Notes: generated by a model not told the origin, from the letters alone. A stretch of DNA of 64,000 nt from an uncultured Geobacter sp. (GCA_903857795.1 CAIOGM010000150.1:51397-115396); one strand, 5' to 3'; numbered from the stretch's first letter, positions 54,857 through 64,000 are shown. Program-made: numbers and translations.

Positions 54857-55771
54857 TCAGGTGTATTTACCCATACATCCGGAAAAGAAATCCCTCACCC
54901 CCCGCCACATCATCCGCAGTTTGGCACCCTTCTCATCCTCGAAGAGGAGGATGCTGGCGATCTCCTTGGCTATGCGGACCAGGTCGAAGAGGCAGTGACC
55001 GGGGAACGTGAACAGGTACTCCCGGAACACCACCAGCCGGTTGCGGCTCTTATAGTAGCGGCGCAGAGGGGAATGATTGGTGGCGATGAGGGGGCCATGA
55101 CGGGTTATATCGCCAACCGCATGCTCCAGGAGCGCCCGGTTGGCCCGGATGACCAGGTAGCCGGCCCGACGGAGACGGAGGCAGTATTCGTTGTCCACGA
55201 AGTCGATGAAGAAGTCGTCCCGAAACGGCCCGACCCCCTGCCACGCCGTCAACTCCAGCAGGCAGCCCGAGGTCATGGGGGTCATCACCTCGGTGAATGT
55301 AGTTTCCGGAGGGGGACGCCGCACGGCCCGGGTCAGGTGAAACGGGGCGACGATCCCCGGCCTCCCCTCTACCGCCTCCCGGCACTCCAGGAGCCTCGCC
55401 ACCAGATCGGCCTCGGCCCGACTGTCTTGATCCATGGTAAGGAGAGCGTCGAACCCGGCGGCAACCGCCCGCTCCGCCCCGATGTTCAGCGCCCGGGCGA
55501 TCCCCACGTTCTCTCCCAAGGGGAGATAGGTCACATTACCGAGCGAGACAAGTCGGTCGGCAGGTGTCCAGTCACCCGCATCAGAGTCATCACCCTGCGT
55601 CCCAAGACTCCCGATCCCCGGTCCCGGCCTCGGCGTGTTGTTCACCGCATAGACCGTCTCCACCTGCTCGGCCCAGGTCAGGATGTTGTCGATCACCTCC
55701 GGAGTCGGGTTGTAGAGGACCACCACGCCGGCAATGCGGAAAGCGGAAGAGTTCATCATCTGCACCGGCAA
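54857..55771 (-). CDS. GT2-family glycosyltransferase (rhamnosyltransferase-like)
   Basis: 304 residues. AGVVVLYNPTPEVIDNILTW, LGENVGIARALNIGAERAVAAGFDALLTMDQDSRAE (DQDS in place of DxD), and FIDFVDNEYCLRLRRAGY are typical of inverting rhamnosyltransferase-type GT2 enzymes. No membrane helix. Starts the downstream part of the glycan cluster, 4 nt after the methyltransferase gene. Confidence 0.88.
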   Translation of the reverse strand: MPVQMMNSSAFRIAGVVVLYNPTPEVIDNILTWAEQVETVYAVNNTPRPGPGIGSLGTQGDDSDAGDWTPADRLVSLGNVTYLPLGENVGIARALNIGAERAVAAGFDALLTMDQDSRAEADLVARLLECREAVEGRPGIVAPFHLTRAVRRPPPETTFTEVMTPMTSGCLLELTAWQGVGPFRDDFFIDFVDNEYCLRLRRAGYLVIRANRALLEHAVGDITRHGPLIATNHSPLRRYYKSRNRLVVFREYLFTFPGHCLFDLVRIAKEIASILLFEDEKGAKLRMMWRGVRDFFSGCMGKYT

Positions 55772-55775
55772 GAGA

Positions 55776-56540
55776 TCACGGCGCCGTCTTTCTCAGGAGG
55801 AAGATAATCTCAAAATCCCCGTTGCGGAAAAAAAGCTCCGTTTCGAAGGAGAGCCCCACATCCCGCTTGCAGGCGAGGATCAGCTCCATTACCTCGTCCT
55901 GAGTCCAGACATGCCAGTGGATGTCACTCCCCCCCACAGCCGACCGGATCTCCCTGATTTTATCCCTGATTTCAGCCTCGTCGCTAAGCCCTACCACATT
56001 GCGGAGATACTCATCCAGGTGAGCCTCTTCGGACCACTGTGTCCCCTCATGATATTCCCGAACCAGGTGTTCGACGGGAGTCACCGGCCGTGGAGCATCG
56101 AAGGTGTACCTCTTGTCCGGGACGGTCAGGAAGAGGCACCCTCCCTGCTTCAGGAGTGAATACATCCGTTCGATTGTCCTAAGAGGATTGCGGCAGTGCT
56201 CCAGGAGATGGTTGCCGATTATAAAATCAAGGGACGATGTGGCAAAGGTCGCCAGGCTCTCGCCGTCATCTATCACATCCACTGTTACCAGTTTTCTCGA
56301 TCGGAGCTCCGGGTACGTGATTGCCAGTTCTTCGGCCGACCATTTATCCACGTACCGGGCGGTGGCCTGTGGGCCGAGATGAAGCGGATTATGCAACGCA
56401 CCGATCTCTATCCCCTCCCCCTTGAGATAGTGGGAGGCAACGATATGCCGGATCGTCGCGAACATGGTCCGGTTGCGGAGAGTCTCGCGCAACGTGGCCC
56501 CTCTGATCCAGAGCTTCTTCAATCTTCCGGTTATTATCAT
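55776..56540 (-). CDS. SAM-dependent methyltransferase
   Basis: 254 residues from ATG 56540, whose ATGA overlaps the upstream glycosyltransferase stop; an ATG nine codons earlier lies inside that gene. Class I fold with GEGIEIGALHNPL near residue 46, DVIDDGE, and FIIGNHLLEHCRNPLRTIERMYSLLKQGGCLFLTVPDK. Probably methylates a sugar or glycan terminus in this cluster; acceptor unknown. Confidence 0.85.
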   Translation of the reverse strand: MIITGRLKKLWIRGATLRETLRNRTMFATIRHIVASHYLKGEGIEIGALHNPLHLGPQATARYVDKWSAEELAITYPELRSRKLVTVDVIDDGESLATFATSSLDFIIGNHLLEHCRNPLRTIERMYSLLKQGGCLFLTVPDKRYTFDAPRPVTPVEHLVREYHEGTQWSEEAHLDEYLRNVVGLSDEAEIRDKIREIRSAVGGSDIHWHVWTQDEVMELILACKRDVGLSFETELFFRNGDFEIIFLLRKTAP

Positions 56541-57664
56541 GATTTCGTGACACCTTTCACAAGACATTCATCGGTGGAGAAAGCAGCCATAATGCACCGC
56601 TCCAGATCGCTGGAGGCGCGTTCCCAGGAAAACTGCCGGATCTGCTCATAGCCCGCCCGGGCCAACCTGAGCCGACGCGCTTCGTCATCAAGAAGCGAGC
56701 AGACGGCATCGGCCAGCAGCTCCGGGGAGCCGGGGGGTGTCAGGAGCGCGGTTGTGTCGTGCTGAGCATAGGCTCGCACACCGCCGTTGTCCGTGGAGAC
56801 CAGGGCCGCGCCGCAGGCCATGGCCTCTGAACCGGGGAGCCCCCATCCCTCGTAGAGCGATGGCACGACAAAGAGCTTCGACCGGTTGTAGAGACGGGCC
56901 AGTTCGGCATCGGAGGGAAAGGGGTGGTACTCGATCCACTGGGGGAGTTGGGGGGGGCGGGCCCCGCCGAACGCCCAGACCACTCCGGAAAAGCTGCTCC
57001 GTGCCCTCACCTGGGTCAGCGCCGCCACCGCATCGCCCAGAGCCTTGTGACGTTCCAGTCGGGCCGGAAATCCGATCATGCTCCGGGAATCGGCATCGAA
57101 GGGTTCCTGCAGAGAGTAGGTGCCAAAATCAAGAGCACAGGGGACCAGACAGGGGGGGGCCCCGCCTCCGGCCACGACCATGTCACTGCCGGCGGGTGAG
57201 ATCACCATGGTCCGAAGCCCTGAACGGTGGAGCAGAGCGATCCGAGCCCGTAACTCCGGACCTGCCTCCATGAACCGCTCGAAATCCATGGCAAAGTAGA
57301 ATTTTCGTCCCTTGGCGTCCGGGTACTGCCGGACCCACTCGGCGGCCTGCCACGAAGCGGCGATCACGGCATCACCGTCCGGGAGCCAAGCTCCTGCCAG
57401 GTTAGGCGCCCAGCGCAGGTCAATCCGGGGATCCACCTTAAACCACCGGTCAGGGCGCCACCGCATGAGGCCGACCCGATTGAGGAGATAGCTTGCGCCG
57501 GCCCGGCCTACCCCCCGCAACCCGCTCTTCCTGGTCACGTAGGCCCCATGGAGAATGGTCACGGCATGGCCCCTGACTACCAGCCGGTTGGCGTGTTCGT
57601 AGATGATCTTCACCCCCCCGGTGGGGGTGGGGGAACTTCCGGGGAGAACGAAGGAGATTCTCAA
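56537..57664 (-). CDS. GT4-family glycosyltransferase
   Basis: 375 residues. GT-B enzyme: FVLPGSSPTPTGGVKIIYEHANRLVVRGHAVTIL (acceptor side) and RLYNRSKLFVVPSLYEGWGLPGSEAMACGAALVSTDNGG (donor site with the EGWGLPGSEA motif). Overlaps the gmd stop by 4 nt. Confidence 0.92.
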   Translation of the reverse strand: MRISFVLPGSSPTPTGGVKIIYEHANRLVVRGHAVTILHGAYVTRKSGLRGVGRAGASYLLNRVGLMRWRPDRWFKVDPRIDLRWAPNLAGAWLPDGDAVIAASWQAAEWVRQYPDAKGRKFYFAMDFERFMEAGPELRARIALLHRSGLRTMVISPAGSDMVVAGGGAPPCLVPCALDFGTYSLQEPFDADSRSMIGFPARLERHKALGDAVAALTQVRARSSFSGVVWAFGGARPPQLPQWIEYHPFPSDAELARLYNRSKLFVVPSLYEGWGLPGSEAMACGAALVSTDNGGVRAYAQHDTTALLTPPGSPELLADAVCSLLDDEARRLRLARAGYEQIRQFSWERASSDLERCIMAAFSTDECLVKGVTKS

Positions 57665-58668
57665 GCCCCCCCCTGCATGCTCCTGCCGGCTTTCCCCTGA
57701 CGATAGAGTTCCGTCTCGTGACTCACCATCTCACTGATGATCTCATCCAGGGTCCGGGTGGGCGCCCACCCGAGACTCTCCCGTATTTTCCGCGGATCAC
57801 CGCAGAGGGGAACCACCTCGGTGGGGCGGAAGAAGCGCGGATCGACCCGCACATAGCGGCTATAATCGAGCCCCACCGCCGCAAACGCCCGGGAGACGAA
57901 CTCCCGCACCGTGTGGGTTATCCCGGTGGCCACCACGTAGTCGTCGGGCGCCGCCGCCTGAACCATCCGCCACATCGCCTCCACGTAGTCCGGGGCATAT
58001 CCCCAATCGCGACAGGCGTCCAGGTTGCCCAGGAAGAGCTCTTCCTGGAGCCCCAGGCTGATTTTCACGGCAGAGGAGACGATCTTTCTGGTGACGAATT
58101 CATACCCCCGGCGCGGGGACTCATGGTTGTAGAGGATGCCGGAGCAAGCAAAGGCGCCGTACTGGAGCCGATAGTTACGCACCAGATGGTACCCCGCCAG
58201 CTTGGAGATTCCGTAGATGGCGCGGGGGGTAAACGGGGTGGTCTCATCCTGCGGGGCGGCCGCGACCTGGCCGAACATCTCGCTGGTGCCGGCGAAGTAG
58301 AAGCGGCACTCCGGCGCGAACTCCTTCAACGCCGCCAGCAGGTAGTGGGTGCTGTTGACGTTGTTGTTGAGGATGGAGATTTCGTCCTCGAATGAATAGC
58401 TGACGAAGCTTGAAGAAGCCAGATGGTAGCACTCGTGAGGGGCCACATCCTTCACCGCCTTGATGACCGAGAAGACATTGTCCAGGGAGGCCACATGGAG
58501 GTGAACCCGGTCGAGCAGGTGGATGATGTTCTTCAGCTTGTGCTCCGTGTCCTCGATGGCGACCCGCCGGACGATGCCGTGAACCTCATATCCCTTTTCC
58601 AGGAGCAGTTCCGCCAAGTACGAGCCATCCTGCCCGGCGATCCCGGTGATGAGCGCTTTTTTTGTCAT
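57661..58668 (-). CDS. gmd: GDP-mannose 4,6-dehydratase family enzyme
   Basis: 335 residues from ATG 58668 (MTKKALITGIAGQDGSYLAELL); further upstream frame adds residues without homology. Extended SDR: GIAGQDG nucleotide motif, SSSFVSYSFEDEI, FAGTSEMFGQ with catalytic Ser/Thr-Glu, YGISKLAGYHLVRNYR (YxxxK), LYNHESPRRGYEFVTRKI and GNLDACRDWGYAPDYVEAMW. Would give GDP-4-keto-6-deoxymannose for fucose, rhamnose or perosamine-type sugars. The second enzyme is not identified in the window; the truncated epimerase at the right edge is a candidate. Confidence 0.92.
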   Translation of the reverse strand: MTKKALITGIAGQDGSYLAELLLEKGYEVHGIVRRVAIEDTEHKLKNIIHLLDRVHLHVASLDNVFSVIKAVKDVAPHECYHLASSSFVSYSFEDEISILNNNVNSTHYLLAALKEFAPECRFYFAGTSEMFGQVAAAPQDETTPFTPRAIYGISKLAGYHLVRNYRLQYGAFACSGILYNHESPRRGYEFVTRKIVSSAVKISLGLQEELFLGNLDACRDWGYAPDYVEAMWRMVQAAAPDDYVVATGITHTVREFVSRAFAAVGLDYSRYVRVDPRFFRPTEVVPLCGDPRKIRESLGWAPTRTLDEIISEMVSHETELYRQGKAGRSMQGGA

Positions 58669-58700
58669 ATTCCCGCCATTTGCGCGTTTAACTGCGCGGG

Positions 58701-59564
58701 TTAAGTCACTCTGTTGCCGCCGAATCTGCGCCGCAGCTTTGCCGCGAGAACCCTTGTAAACAGCCTCGGTTTTCGGTAATAGCCGCACCAGTGCCCGAGC
58801 AGAACAGCGGCCCGGTATAGCGAAAAGTACCGCTGAATCAGGGGCGGGAGCTCTTTTCGGAATGAAGCAAGAACCGCATCAATTCTATTAAGGTTGTTCC
58901 CGCTCTCCTTGTCACAGAAGGTCTTGGTCCCTTCTATGAGTCGAAAATTGCCCCAGATCTCGTCCCGATATCTGACGTGAGCCGCCGGCAACGCCCGCAA
59001 CAGGAACTCTAGGTCGAGGGCAAAATTTTCCCGCAGATCATAGAGTCCCACCCGCTCATGCAGAGATTTGCTGTAAAAGTAGGCCGACGGATTTATCGGC
59101 CAGGGGTTGATGGTGGGCGCCAGCAGTATGTCCTGAAGCCGCAACCGGGCGGGTCGGTTAACGAACAGCAACATATCCGCCGCGTCGATGACATTGCAGT
59201 TCCCCACCAGGAATACCGGCTCCGGAAGCTCCATCAACAGCTCGGCCACCCGGTTCAGGACCTCAGGCTCATAAAAATCATCCACGTTCAGAAAGCCGAG
59301 AATCCGCCCCTGAGCAAGGGCAATTCCTCTGTTCATGGCATCCGACTGGCCACGGTCCTTCTCTGAGATACAGCGGATATGGTCATATCGCTCGGCGTAG
59401 CTTCTGACGATTACTACGGTTCCATCTGTTGAGCCACCGTCAATAATGAGGTGCTCGACAACGGGACACTCCTGAGAAATTACATTCTCCAGGCATGAGG
59501 CGATAAATCGTTCCCCGTTGTAGACGGGGGTCACGATACTGAGTAGAACGGGCGCGGCGGTCAC
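58701..59564 (-). CDS. GT2-family glycosyltransferase
   Basis: 287 residues. SIVTPVYNGERFIASCLENVISQ, IIDGGSTDGTVVIVRSY, EKDRGQSDAMNRGIALAQGRILGFLNVDDFY are the GT-A nucleotide-sugar and DxD (NVDD) motifs of the WcaA-like group. The start overlaps the GT4 stop by 4 nt. Confidence 0.92.
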   Translation of the reverse strand: MTAAPVLLSIVTPVYNGERFIASCLENVISQECPVVEHLIIDGGSTDGTVVIVRSYAERYDHIRCISEKDRGQSDAMNRGIALAQGRILGFLNVDDFYEPEVLNRVAELLMELPEPVFLVGNCNVIDAADMLLFVNRPARLRLQDILLAPTINPWPINPSAYFYSKSLHERVGLYDLRENFALDLEFLLRALPAAHVRYRDEIWGNFRLIEGTKTFCDKESGNNLNRIDAVLASFRKELPPLIQRYFSLYRAAVLLGHWCGYYRKPRLFTRVLAAKLRRRFGGNRVT

Positions 59565-60667
59565 GGGCGTCCGACTCCGGCAAGTTCGCGGTAGACCGTG
59601 ACCGTCTGAGCTGCGGTCTTGTCCCAGCTGAACAGCTTTGACCGCTCATATCCCTGCGCGATAAGTTTTTCACGTGTGGATTCGCTTCCCACCACCAGCA
59701 GCAGCATCTCCGTCAACTCATCCGGAGCCTTGGGATCGAACAACAACCCGGCCGAACCGACGACCTCCGGGATACTTGAAGAGTTACAGGCAACCACAGG
59801 AGTACCGCAGCACATCGCTTCCAAGGGAGGAATACCGAACCCCTCATAGAGCGACGGATAGACAAAAGCGATGCTCTGCTGATAAAGGCGGGCAAGGTGA
59901 CCATCGGGGACAGAGCCGTAATGCTCGATCCGGTCGGTCAGCTTCAATACCGCTATCCTGAGCAGTTCCTGGTCGGAGAACGGCTGGCCCACCACACAGA
60001 GAGATATATCCCGATATCGGGCAGCAACCCGGGCAAAAGATTCCAGCAACTCGTCAAAATTCTTGTAGCCGCTTCGCCCCCCGACGTAAAGGAGATACGG
60101 TCTCACGGGAACCGGTCCCGAACCAATCATGAGCGAAGGATTCAGCTCGGAGGCGAGAGGGGTCACCGTCACCTTCTCCTCAGGGATCTTGTATCGCTCA
60201 AGCAGATCGTTCCTGCTGTTTTCCGAGATACAGAGCACGGCATCAGCCGCAAGGATCGCGTTGCGTTTCATCTCCCGGTTCCTGCCGGTAGGGTCGAGCT
60301 GATCGGGGAATCTCTCCAGGATCATGTCATAGACGGTGATGACGACAGGACAGCGGTACGCCCCGGCAAGAGTCTGACCGTTCAGGAGTGAGTAATACGT
60401 CGGATGAACAAGCTCCGGCCGTTGCCACGTCTCCGCCGCCCGAAAAAACGCCGGCCTGAGCGCAGAGCAGATCACTCCAGGGTTATACCTCGGATAGTTG
60501 ACTATCCGGAGATTCCGGTGCTCAGGAAGCATGAGATCCCGGGACTGGTACGTCATCAGACAGGGGAGATCATTTTCCGGCAATCGGCTGATCAGGTTGA
60601 CGAAGTAGCGGTTGACCCCTCCGGCAGCCTGCAGCAGGTAAATCATACCGTCATATAAGATCCGCAT
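59561..60667 (-). CDS. GT4-family glycosyltransferase (mannosyltransferase-like)
   Basis: 368 residues. RPYLLYVGGRSGYKNFDELLESFARVA and RLYQQSIAFVYPSLYEGFGIPPLEAMCCGTPVVACNSSSIPEV are the GT4 donor-site motifs, very like mannosyltransferases of O-antigen clusters. A GDP-mannose donor would fit the nearby gmd. Confidence 0.92.
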   Translation of the reverse strand: MRILYDGMIYLLQAAGGVNRYFVNLISRLPENDLPCLMTYQSRDLMLPEHRNLRIVNYPRYNPGVICSALRPAFFRAAETWQRPELVHPTYYSLLNGQTLAGAYRCPVVITVYDMILERFPDQLDPTGRNREMKRNAILAADAVLCISENSRNDLLERYKIPEEKVTVTPLASELNPSLMIGSGPVPVRPYLLYVGGRSGYKNFDELLESFARVAARYRDISLCVVGQPFSDQELLRIAVLKLTDRIEHYGSVPDGHLARLYQQSIAFVYPSLYEGFGIPPLEAMCCGTPVVACNSSSIPEVVGSAGLLFDPKAPDELTEMLLLVVGSESTREKLIAQGYERSKLFSWDKTAAQTVTVYRELAGVGRP

Positions 60668-60685
60668 AAGAGGCCGAAGCCCACC

Positions 60686-61465
60686 TCACCGCGGCAACAA
60701 GCCGGTAATTTTCTTATAATCGGCATCCACGAGAGACGTTCGCCGTTTGAGCCGAAGAATGAGATGAGCAAGAGCCTTATGGAGCGTCATCCTGAAGAGT
60801 CGCTGAGATATTTTTTTCTCGGAGAACAAATGCAGCGATTTCCCGTCGGAGCAGAGATGGAGCCTATATCTGTCCGCGATAACCTGCAACGACGCGAGCG
60901 AATAGAAAGAGACATGCTGCCCGTACTCCGGGATGTAATACCACCAGTCACCGGGCCGGGGACACTCCTGAGGGAGTAGTTCGGTCGTAAAGAGGATGTT
61001 TCTCGAACAGGTTAGCAGCTCCTCTACTCCTCGCAGGGGATCTGCCAGGTGCTCGAACAGCTCATACGCAGTAACGAGTTCATAGGGGCCATCCCCTTCT
61101 TCTGCCTCGAAATCCGCGGCGAAGATGTTCTCGCAGTATTTGTCTTGACGATAGAAATCAAGCCCCGCGTCACGCATCATCCTGACAAGAAGACCATATC
61201 CACCGCCATAATCGAGGAAACGGCCGTCAGCATCAAAGAATGCGGAGAGGATGATCCGGGTCTGGCGTGCGAGGGTGACATTCCTGTTTACCAGCCCGAC
61301 ATCGTTGCGATTAATCGCCTCCGAATACGCCTCTTCCAGCCAATAAGGCTCCTCGGTCTGAACGAAACCACAACGGGCACACCTGAAGTAAGAGACCGGA
61401 TATTTTCCGAGAACTGTTAAATCGGCAATTAAATGAGCAACTCCCGAGCATATATGACAATTCAT
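60686..61465 (-). CDS. Zinc-ribbon SAM methyltransferase
   Basis: 259 residues. N-terminal zinc-binding knot (Cys3, Cys6, Cys29, Cys32; YFRCARCGFVQTE), then a class I methyltransferase core FLDYGGGYGLLVRMMRDAGLDFYRQDKYC and VTAYELFEHLADPLRGVEELL, with WWYYIPEYGQHVSFYSLASL at the end. Related to sugar C- or O-methyltransferases of surface polysaccharides. Overlaps the next gene by 4 nt. Confidence 0.88.
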   Translation of the reverse strand: MNCHICSGVAHLIADLTVLGKYPVSYFRCARCGFVQTEEPYWLEEAYSEAINRNDVGLVNRNVTLARQTRIILSAFFDADGRFLDYGGGYGLLVRMMRDAGLDFYRQDKYCENIFAADFEAEEGDGPYELVTAYELFEHLADPLRGVEELLTCSRNILFTTELLPQECPRPGDWWYYIPEYGQHVSFYSLASLQVIADRYRLHLCSDGKSLHLFSEKKISQRLFRMTLHKALAHLILRLKRRTSLVDADYKKITGLLPR

Positions 61466-62370
61466 CGGAACCGGCCCAAGAATCGCCCAATCCGGCCAAA
61501 TCTACTTGAACCACCAACAAACTGGCCGAGTTCAGTAATGTCGTCGGCCTGATGATCGCGAATAATTATATTCGGATGTACAAGTGGAAATAGAATTTCC
61601 TCAGCGGGAATGTTTGCATATTTATTTATTGAAGTGGTTCTAGTCGCATTAGCCCCGAAACCAATATTTGAAACAAGGTTTTTACAAGGCATAGCACTTA
61701 AACCGCTATTAACCAAACAAGCAAAAACGAATTGATAATCCCATGTGTCAATTTCACCTCTGAAAGTAGCATCAAAAATATTTTCCCAATACCTTGCCAC
61801 CGATTCCCGCTCAAAAATGTTTTTTAATAACCTTTTTTCTTTAAACTCAGGCCAAAGTGCAATATCCAGATCATAACAATTCCACGCCCGCCGCCATGAA
61901 GCCCAACCCCAAATGTGGGCATATCGTGAAAAATAGTAACTGTAAGAGCTTGTTTGTGAGCCGAATAGAAAATTATCTCCACTTACCATCATAATTCTTT
62001 CATCATAGCGATACCGTTCGAGAAGATCTTCGCAGAAACGGAAAAAAGATGGGTGAGGTAAGCAGTCATCTTCAAGAACGATTGCCTCTTCCACAGTATC
62101 AAAGACCCAGTCAAGGCCAGAAGATATCCTCTTCTTGCATCCCATATTCTTTTCGGAGAAGTTCCTCAAAACTTCACATGGCCAGTCTACCTGCTCTATG
62201 ATGCAACGCGCGGCCGTACACTTTTCAGAATCACCGGCAACTTCAGGCCTCGGTCCATCAGCGACTACAAGGAGTTGGGGTGGCTTTGCCCTGCGTATTT
62301 CTGCAAAAACCCTTTCAGTCGTATCGGGCCTGTTAAATATCAAGAAAGCAATTGGCGTCTTCATGTTCAA
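61462..62370 (-). CDS. Glycosyltransferase (GNT-I/GT-A-like)
   Basis: 302 residues. PIAFLIFNRPDTTERVFAEIRRAKPPQLLVVADGPR, IVLEDDCLPHPSFFRFCEDLL (DxD-like EDD) and RYAHIWGWASWRRAW match the GT-A-like glycosyltransferases often found in O-antigen and methyltransferase clusters. Third positions are clearly AT-richer than in genes to the left, so it may be part of a transferred segment. An ATG at 62364 is an alternative start. Confidence 0.8.
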   Translation of the reverse strand: MNMKTPIAFLIFNRPDTTERVFAEIRRAKPPQLLVVADGPRPEVAGDSEKCTAARCIIEQVDWPCEVLRNFSEKNMGCKKRISSGLDWVFDTVEEAIVLEDDCLPHPSFFRFCEDLLERYRYDERIMMVSGDNFLFGSQTSSYSYYFSRYAHIWGWASWRRAWNCYDLDIALWPEFKEKRLLKNIFERESVARYWENIFDATFRGEIDTWDYQFVFACLVNSGLSAMPCKNLVSNIGFGANATRTTSINKYANIPAEEILFPLVHPNIIIRDHQADDITELGQFVGGSSRFGRIGRFLGRFR

Positions 62371-62422
62371 TACCTTATGTCAGAACAGAACTGCAAACAG
62401 GTTGCAGGAAGATGTATCATTT

Positions 62423-63757
62423 TTACCATATTCTTGGATACAGGAGAGCCCTTGTAAGCATACGACCGGTCTTGAATAGAGGTTTGTAAATAAAACACGA
62501 CCCTTGAGATGCAACCCAGTATGCTACAAGTGTAGCTATCGAAGCACCTAGCCCACCATATTTGGGGATTAGAATTAAGTTCAAGGCAATATTAACAATG
62601 CCGCCCAATAAAACAGTGATAAAGTAAACCTTTGTCCAATTCATGGCAGTTAGGAATGAAGCGCGAGCAACTCCTAAATTAACAAAAAGTCCGGCCCATA
62701 TTAAAACCATCAGCATCGGACCGGCTTTACTGTACGATTGACCATATACAATTTTTACAAGCCAACCAGACAGAACCGTAACCGGCACTGCTATTGAATA
62801 TCCAACCAGCGCCATCACGTTATAAAATTTCTGCAACCGCTTATAGAATCGAACATCGCCTAAAGATTTTGCCTCGACAACGCTTGGAAACACAGACGCC
62901 GATACCGCCATTGGAATAAAGTACCATACCTCTGCAAGCCGTACAGCAGCTGAGTATATGCCTACTTCGTGATCACCGACCATCTGACCTATCATGACTT
63001 GATCAATACGCATGTAAATCATGATTACTACGCCAGTCAATACAAGTGGCCAACTGTCTTTAAGCAACTTACCTACGCTGTTTATTTTTAGCTTCCAACT
63101 GAAGATAGACAATCCTGTTTGCTTATATACTATTACAAGTCCCAAAGCAGAAAACGCAATTTCAGTAATATTCGCCACGGCAAAAGCTACAAGTGGTGCT
63201 TTTACTGATATCAATACAACTCTAATTAAAGCAACAGCCATAAAAGCAACATTTCTGGCATAAACTGTATATTTTGACTTCACCTGTGATTGAAACCAGA
63301 AATCAATTGTATCGAAAGCCTGAAATATTGTTCCGGAAGCCAGTATTCCAACCAACCAGTAGGCCAGAGTGTCTCCTGAGCGAAGAAAAAAAATCGTTAG
63401 CATTGACAGAATAAACGTAAAAACGCCGCCGACAAATTTGAGGACGAACGCAGATCCCAGGATATCATCACGGCAAGAAACATCATTAACAATGTCACGG
63501 ACGACGATACTATCCAACCCTAACGTTGCAAAAACCGATAAAATTGTAACGAAGGATCCCACATAGTTCATTAAACCGAATTGGTCGGGGCCAAGATATC
63601 GGGCAACCCAAGCTCCAACTATGAGACCGACACCCATTCGCAGGATTTTATCAAAGAACAACCAACCGGTATTGCCGATGACTTTTTGCAGATCCGCCCG
63701 TCCTTCTACCTTCTTCCGGAGAAAAGGAGGTAGACAGCAAGTCCATATTTCACTCAT
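62423..63757 (-). CDS. Wzx-type oligosaccharide flippase
   Basis: 444 residues with about twelve transmembrane helices across the MATE/MOP fold (NTGWLFFDKILRMGVGLIVGAWVARYLGPDQFGLMNYVGSF is the characteristic start). Flips undecaprenyl-linked oligosaccharide across the inner membrane. Codon use is AT-rich compared with the flanks, as is common for Wzx genes and acquired O-antigen loci. The first 20 residues are atypical, so the true start may be a little downstream. Confidence 0.92.
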   Translation of the reverse strand: MSEIWTCCLPPFLRKKVEGRADLQKVIGNTGWLFFDKILRMGVGLIVGAWVARYLGPDQFGLMNYVGSFVTILSVFATLGLDSIVVRDIVNDVSCRDDILGSAFVLKFVGGVFTFILSMLTIFFLRSGDTLAYWLVGILASGTIFQAFDTIDFWFQSQVKSKYTVYARNVAFMAVALIRVVLISVKAPLVAFAVANITEIAFSALGLVIVYKQTGLSIFSWKLKINSVGKLLKDSWPLVLTGVVIMIYMRIDQVMIGQMVGDHEVGIYSAAVRLAEVWYFIPMAVSASVFPSVVEAKSLGDVRFYKRLQKFYNVMALVGYSIAVPVTVLSGWLVKIVYGQSYSKAGPMLMVLIWAGLFVNLGVARASFLTAMNWTKVYFITVLLGGIVNIALNLILIPKYGGLGASIATLVAYWVASQGSCFIYKPLFKTGRMLTRALLYPRIW

Positions 63758-63834
63758 TGCTCTAATCCGTCAGCCTCAATGCTTATCTGCATTTATCTTT
63801 TATTTTAACCGCGTGAAGTAGAACCTTACAATCA

Positions 63835-64000
63835 TTACAACAACCGTCGCTCCCGCAAGGCCCCTTGCGCCTCTTCGAACCGGTCCTCCAACTGCTCCCC
63901 CTTGGCCCAGGAGATCAACTCGTCCACCCCGCCGCAAAAGCTCACCCGGGGCTCGTACCCCAGCACACTCCGACTCCGGGAGAGGTCCGCATAGCAGTCC
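63835..64000 (-). CDS. NAD-dependent sugar epimerase/dehydratase, 3' end only
   Basis: The last 54 codons are visible, ending at TAA 63835-63837; the gene continues beyond the right edge. DCYADLSRSRSVLGYEPRV, followed by GVDELISWAKG and an acidic/Arg-rich tail, is the typical C-terminus of WcaG-like extended SDR epimerases. GC content returns to the chromosome norm. Function cannot be narrowed without the N-terminus. Confidence 0.7.
   Translation of the reverse strand, partial: DCYADLSRSRSVLGYEPRVSFCGGVDELISWAKGEQLEDRFEEAQGALRERRLL

Overview
The window looks like chromosome from a Geobacter-type bacterium (Desulfuromonadota). It is GC-rich. It carries a GEMM-I cyclic-dinucleotide riboswitch ahead of a multi-heme exported lipoprotein, a hybrid cluster protein with an HcpR-like operator, a DUF1858 protein, BluB, and the housekeeping order prs-rplY-pth-ychF. 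All functions below are read from the sequence and family knowledge; no database search was run.

Layout. 1-5.9 kb: the 3' part of a secreted Ser/Thr/Asn-rich protein, an orphan PAS sensor kinase, a PIN/ribbon-helix toxin-antitoxin pair, and a decayed second copy of the toxin-antitoxin locus on the other side of the kinase. 5.9-14.6 kb: one tightly packed eight-gene cluster, the most unusual part of the window. 14.7-18.3 kb: a branched-chain amino-acid type ABC transporter (livHMGF) without a binding protein. 18.4-33.0 kb: core genes (cytidylate-kinase-like, prs, rplY, pth, ychF, gpmI, rlmH, rsfS, nadD, yhbY, dgt, class II aldolase, rsmD, coaD, aminotransferase). 33.4-43.3 kb, minus strand: slipin/NfeD pair, thioesterase, UDP-sugar epimerase, SPOR protein, argS, bluB, ftsB, lepB, lepA. 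43.5-48.4 kb: hcp, a TPR protein, the riboswitch-controlled cytochrome and a tRNA methyltransferase. 48.5-64 kb, minus strand: surface-glycan genes (GT39, GT2, YfhO, several GT4/GT2, methyltransferases, gmd, Wzx flippase, epimerase), with an AT-richer part at 61.5-63.8 kb.

Candidate undescribed system (5942-14563). An exported AttH/CrtC-like protein (CrtC hydrates isoprenoid double bonds) and an exported protein with the His and Cys-pair signature of linalool dehydratase/isomerase enclose a cytoplasmic ATP-driven radical module. That module has a 2-hydroxyacyl-CoA-dehydratase-type activase and two dehydratase/reductase subunits, a truncated acetyl-CoA-synthase-like Fe-S protein and a CooC-type ATPase. 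A GAP/SfLAP-family membrane protein closes the cluster. Both exported families act on alkene/tertiary-alcohol chemistry of isoprenoids, so the inference is anaerobic conversion of an isoprenoid alkenol or alkene, with a low-potential, possibly nickel-dependent enzyme inside the cell. The substrate is unknown.

Other notable structure: 7-nt tandem arrays that repeatedly supply the stop codons of genes (livG, rsmD, nfeD, the TPR gene), 6-nt GGTTRA inverted arrays between genes, and a perfect CCTTGAC-N4-GTCAAGG palindrome upstream of hcp.
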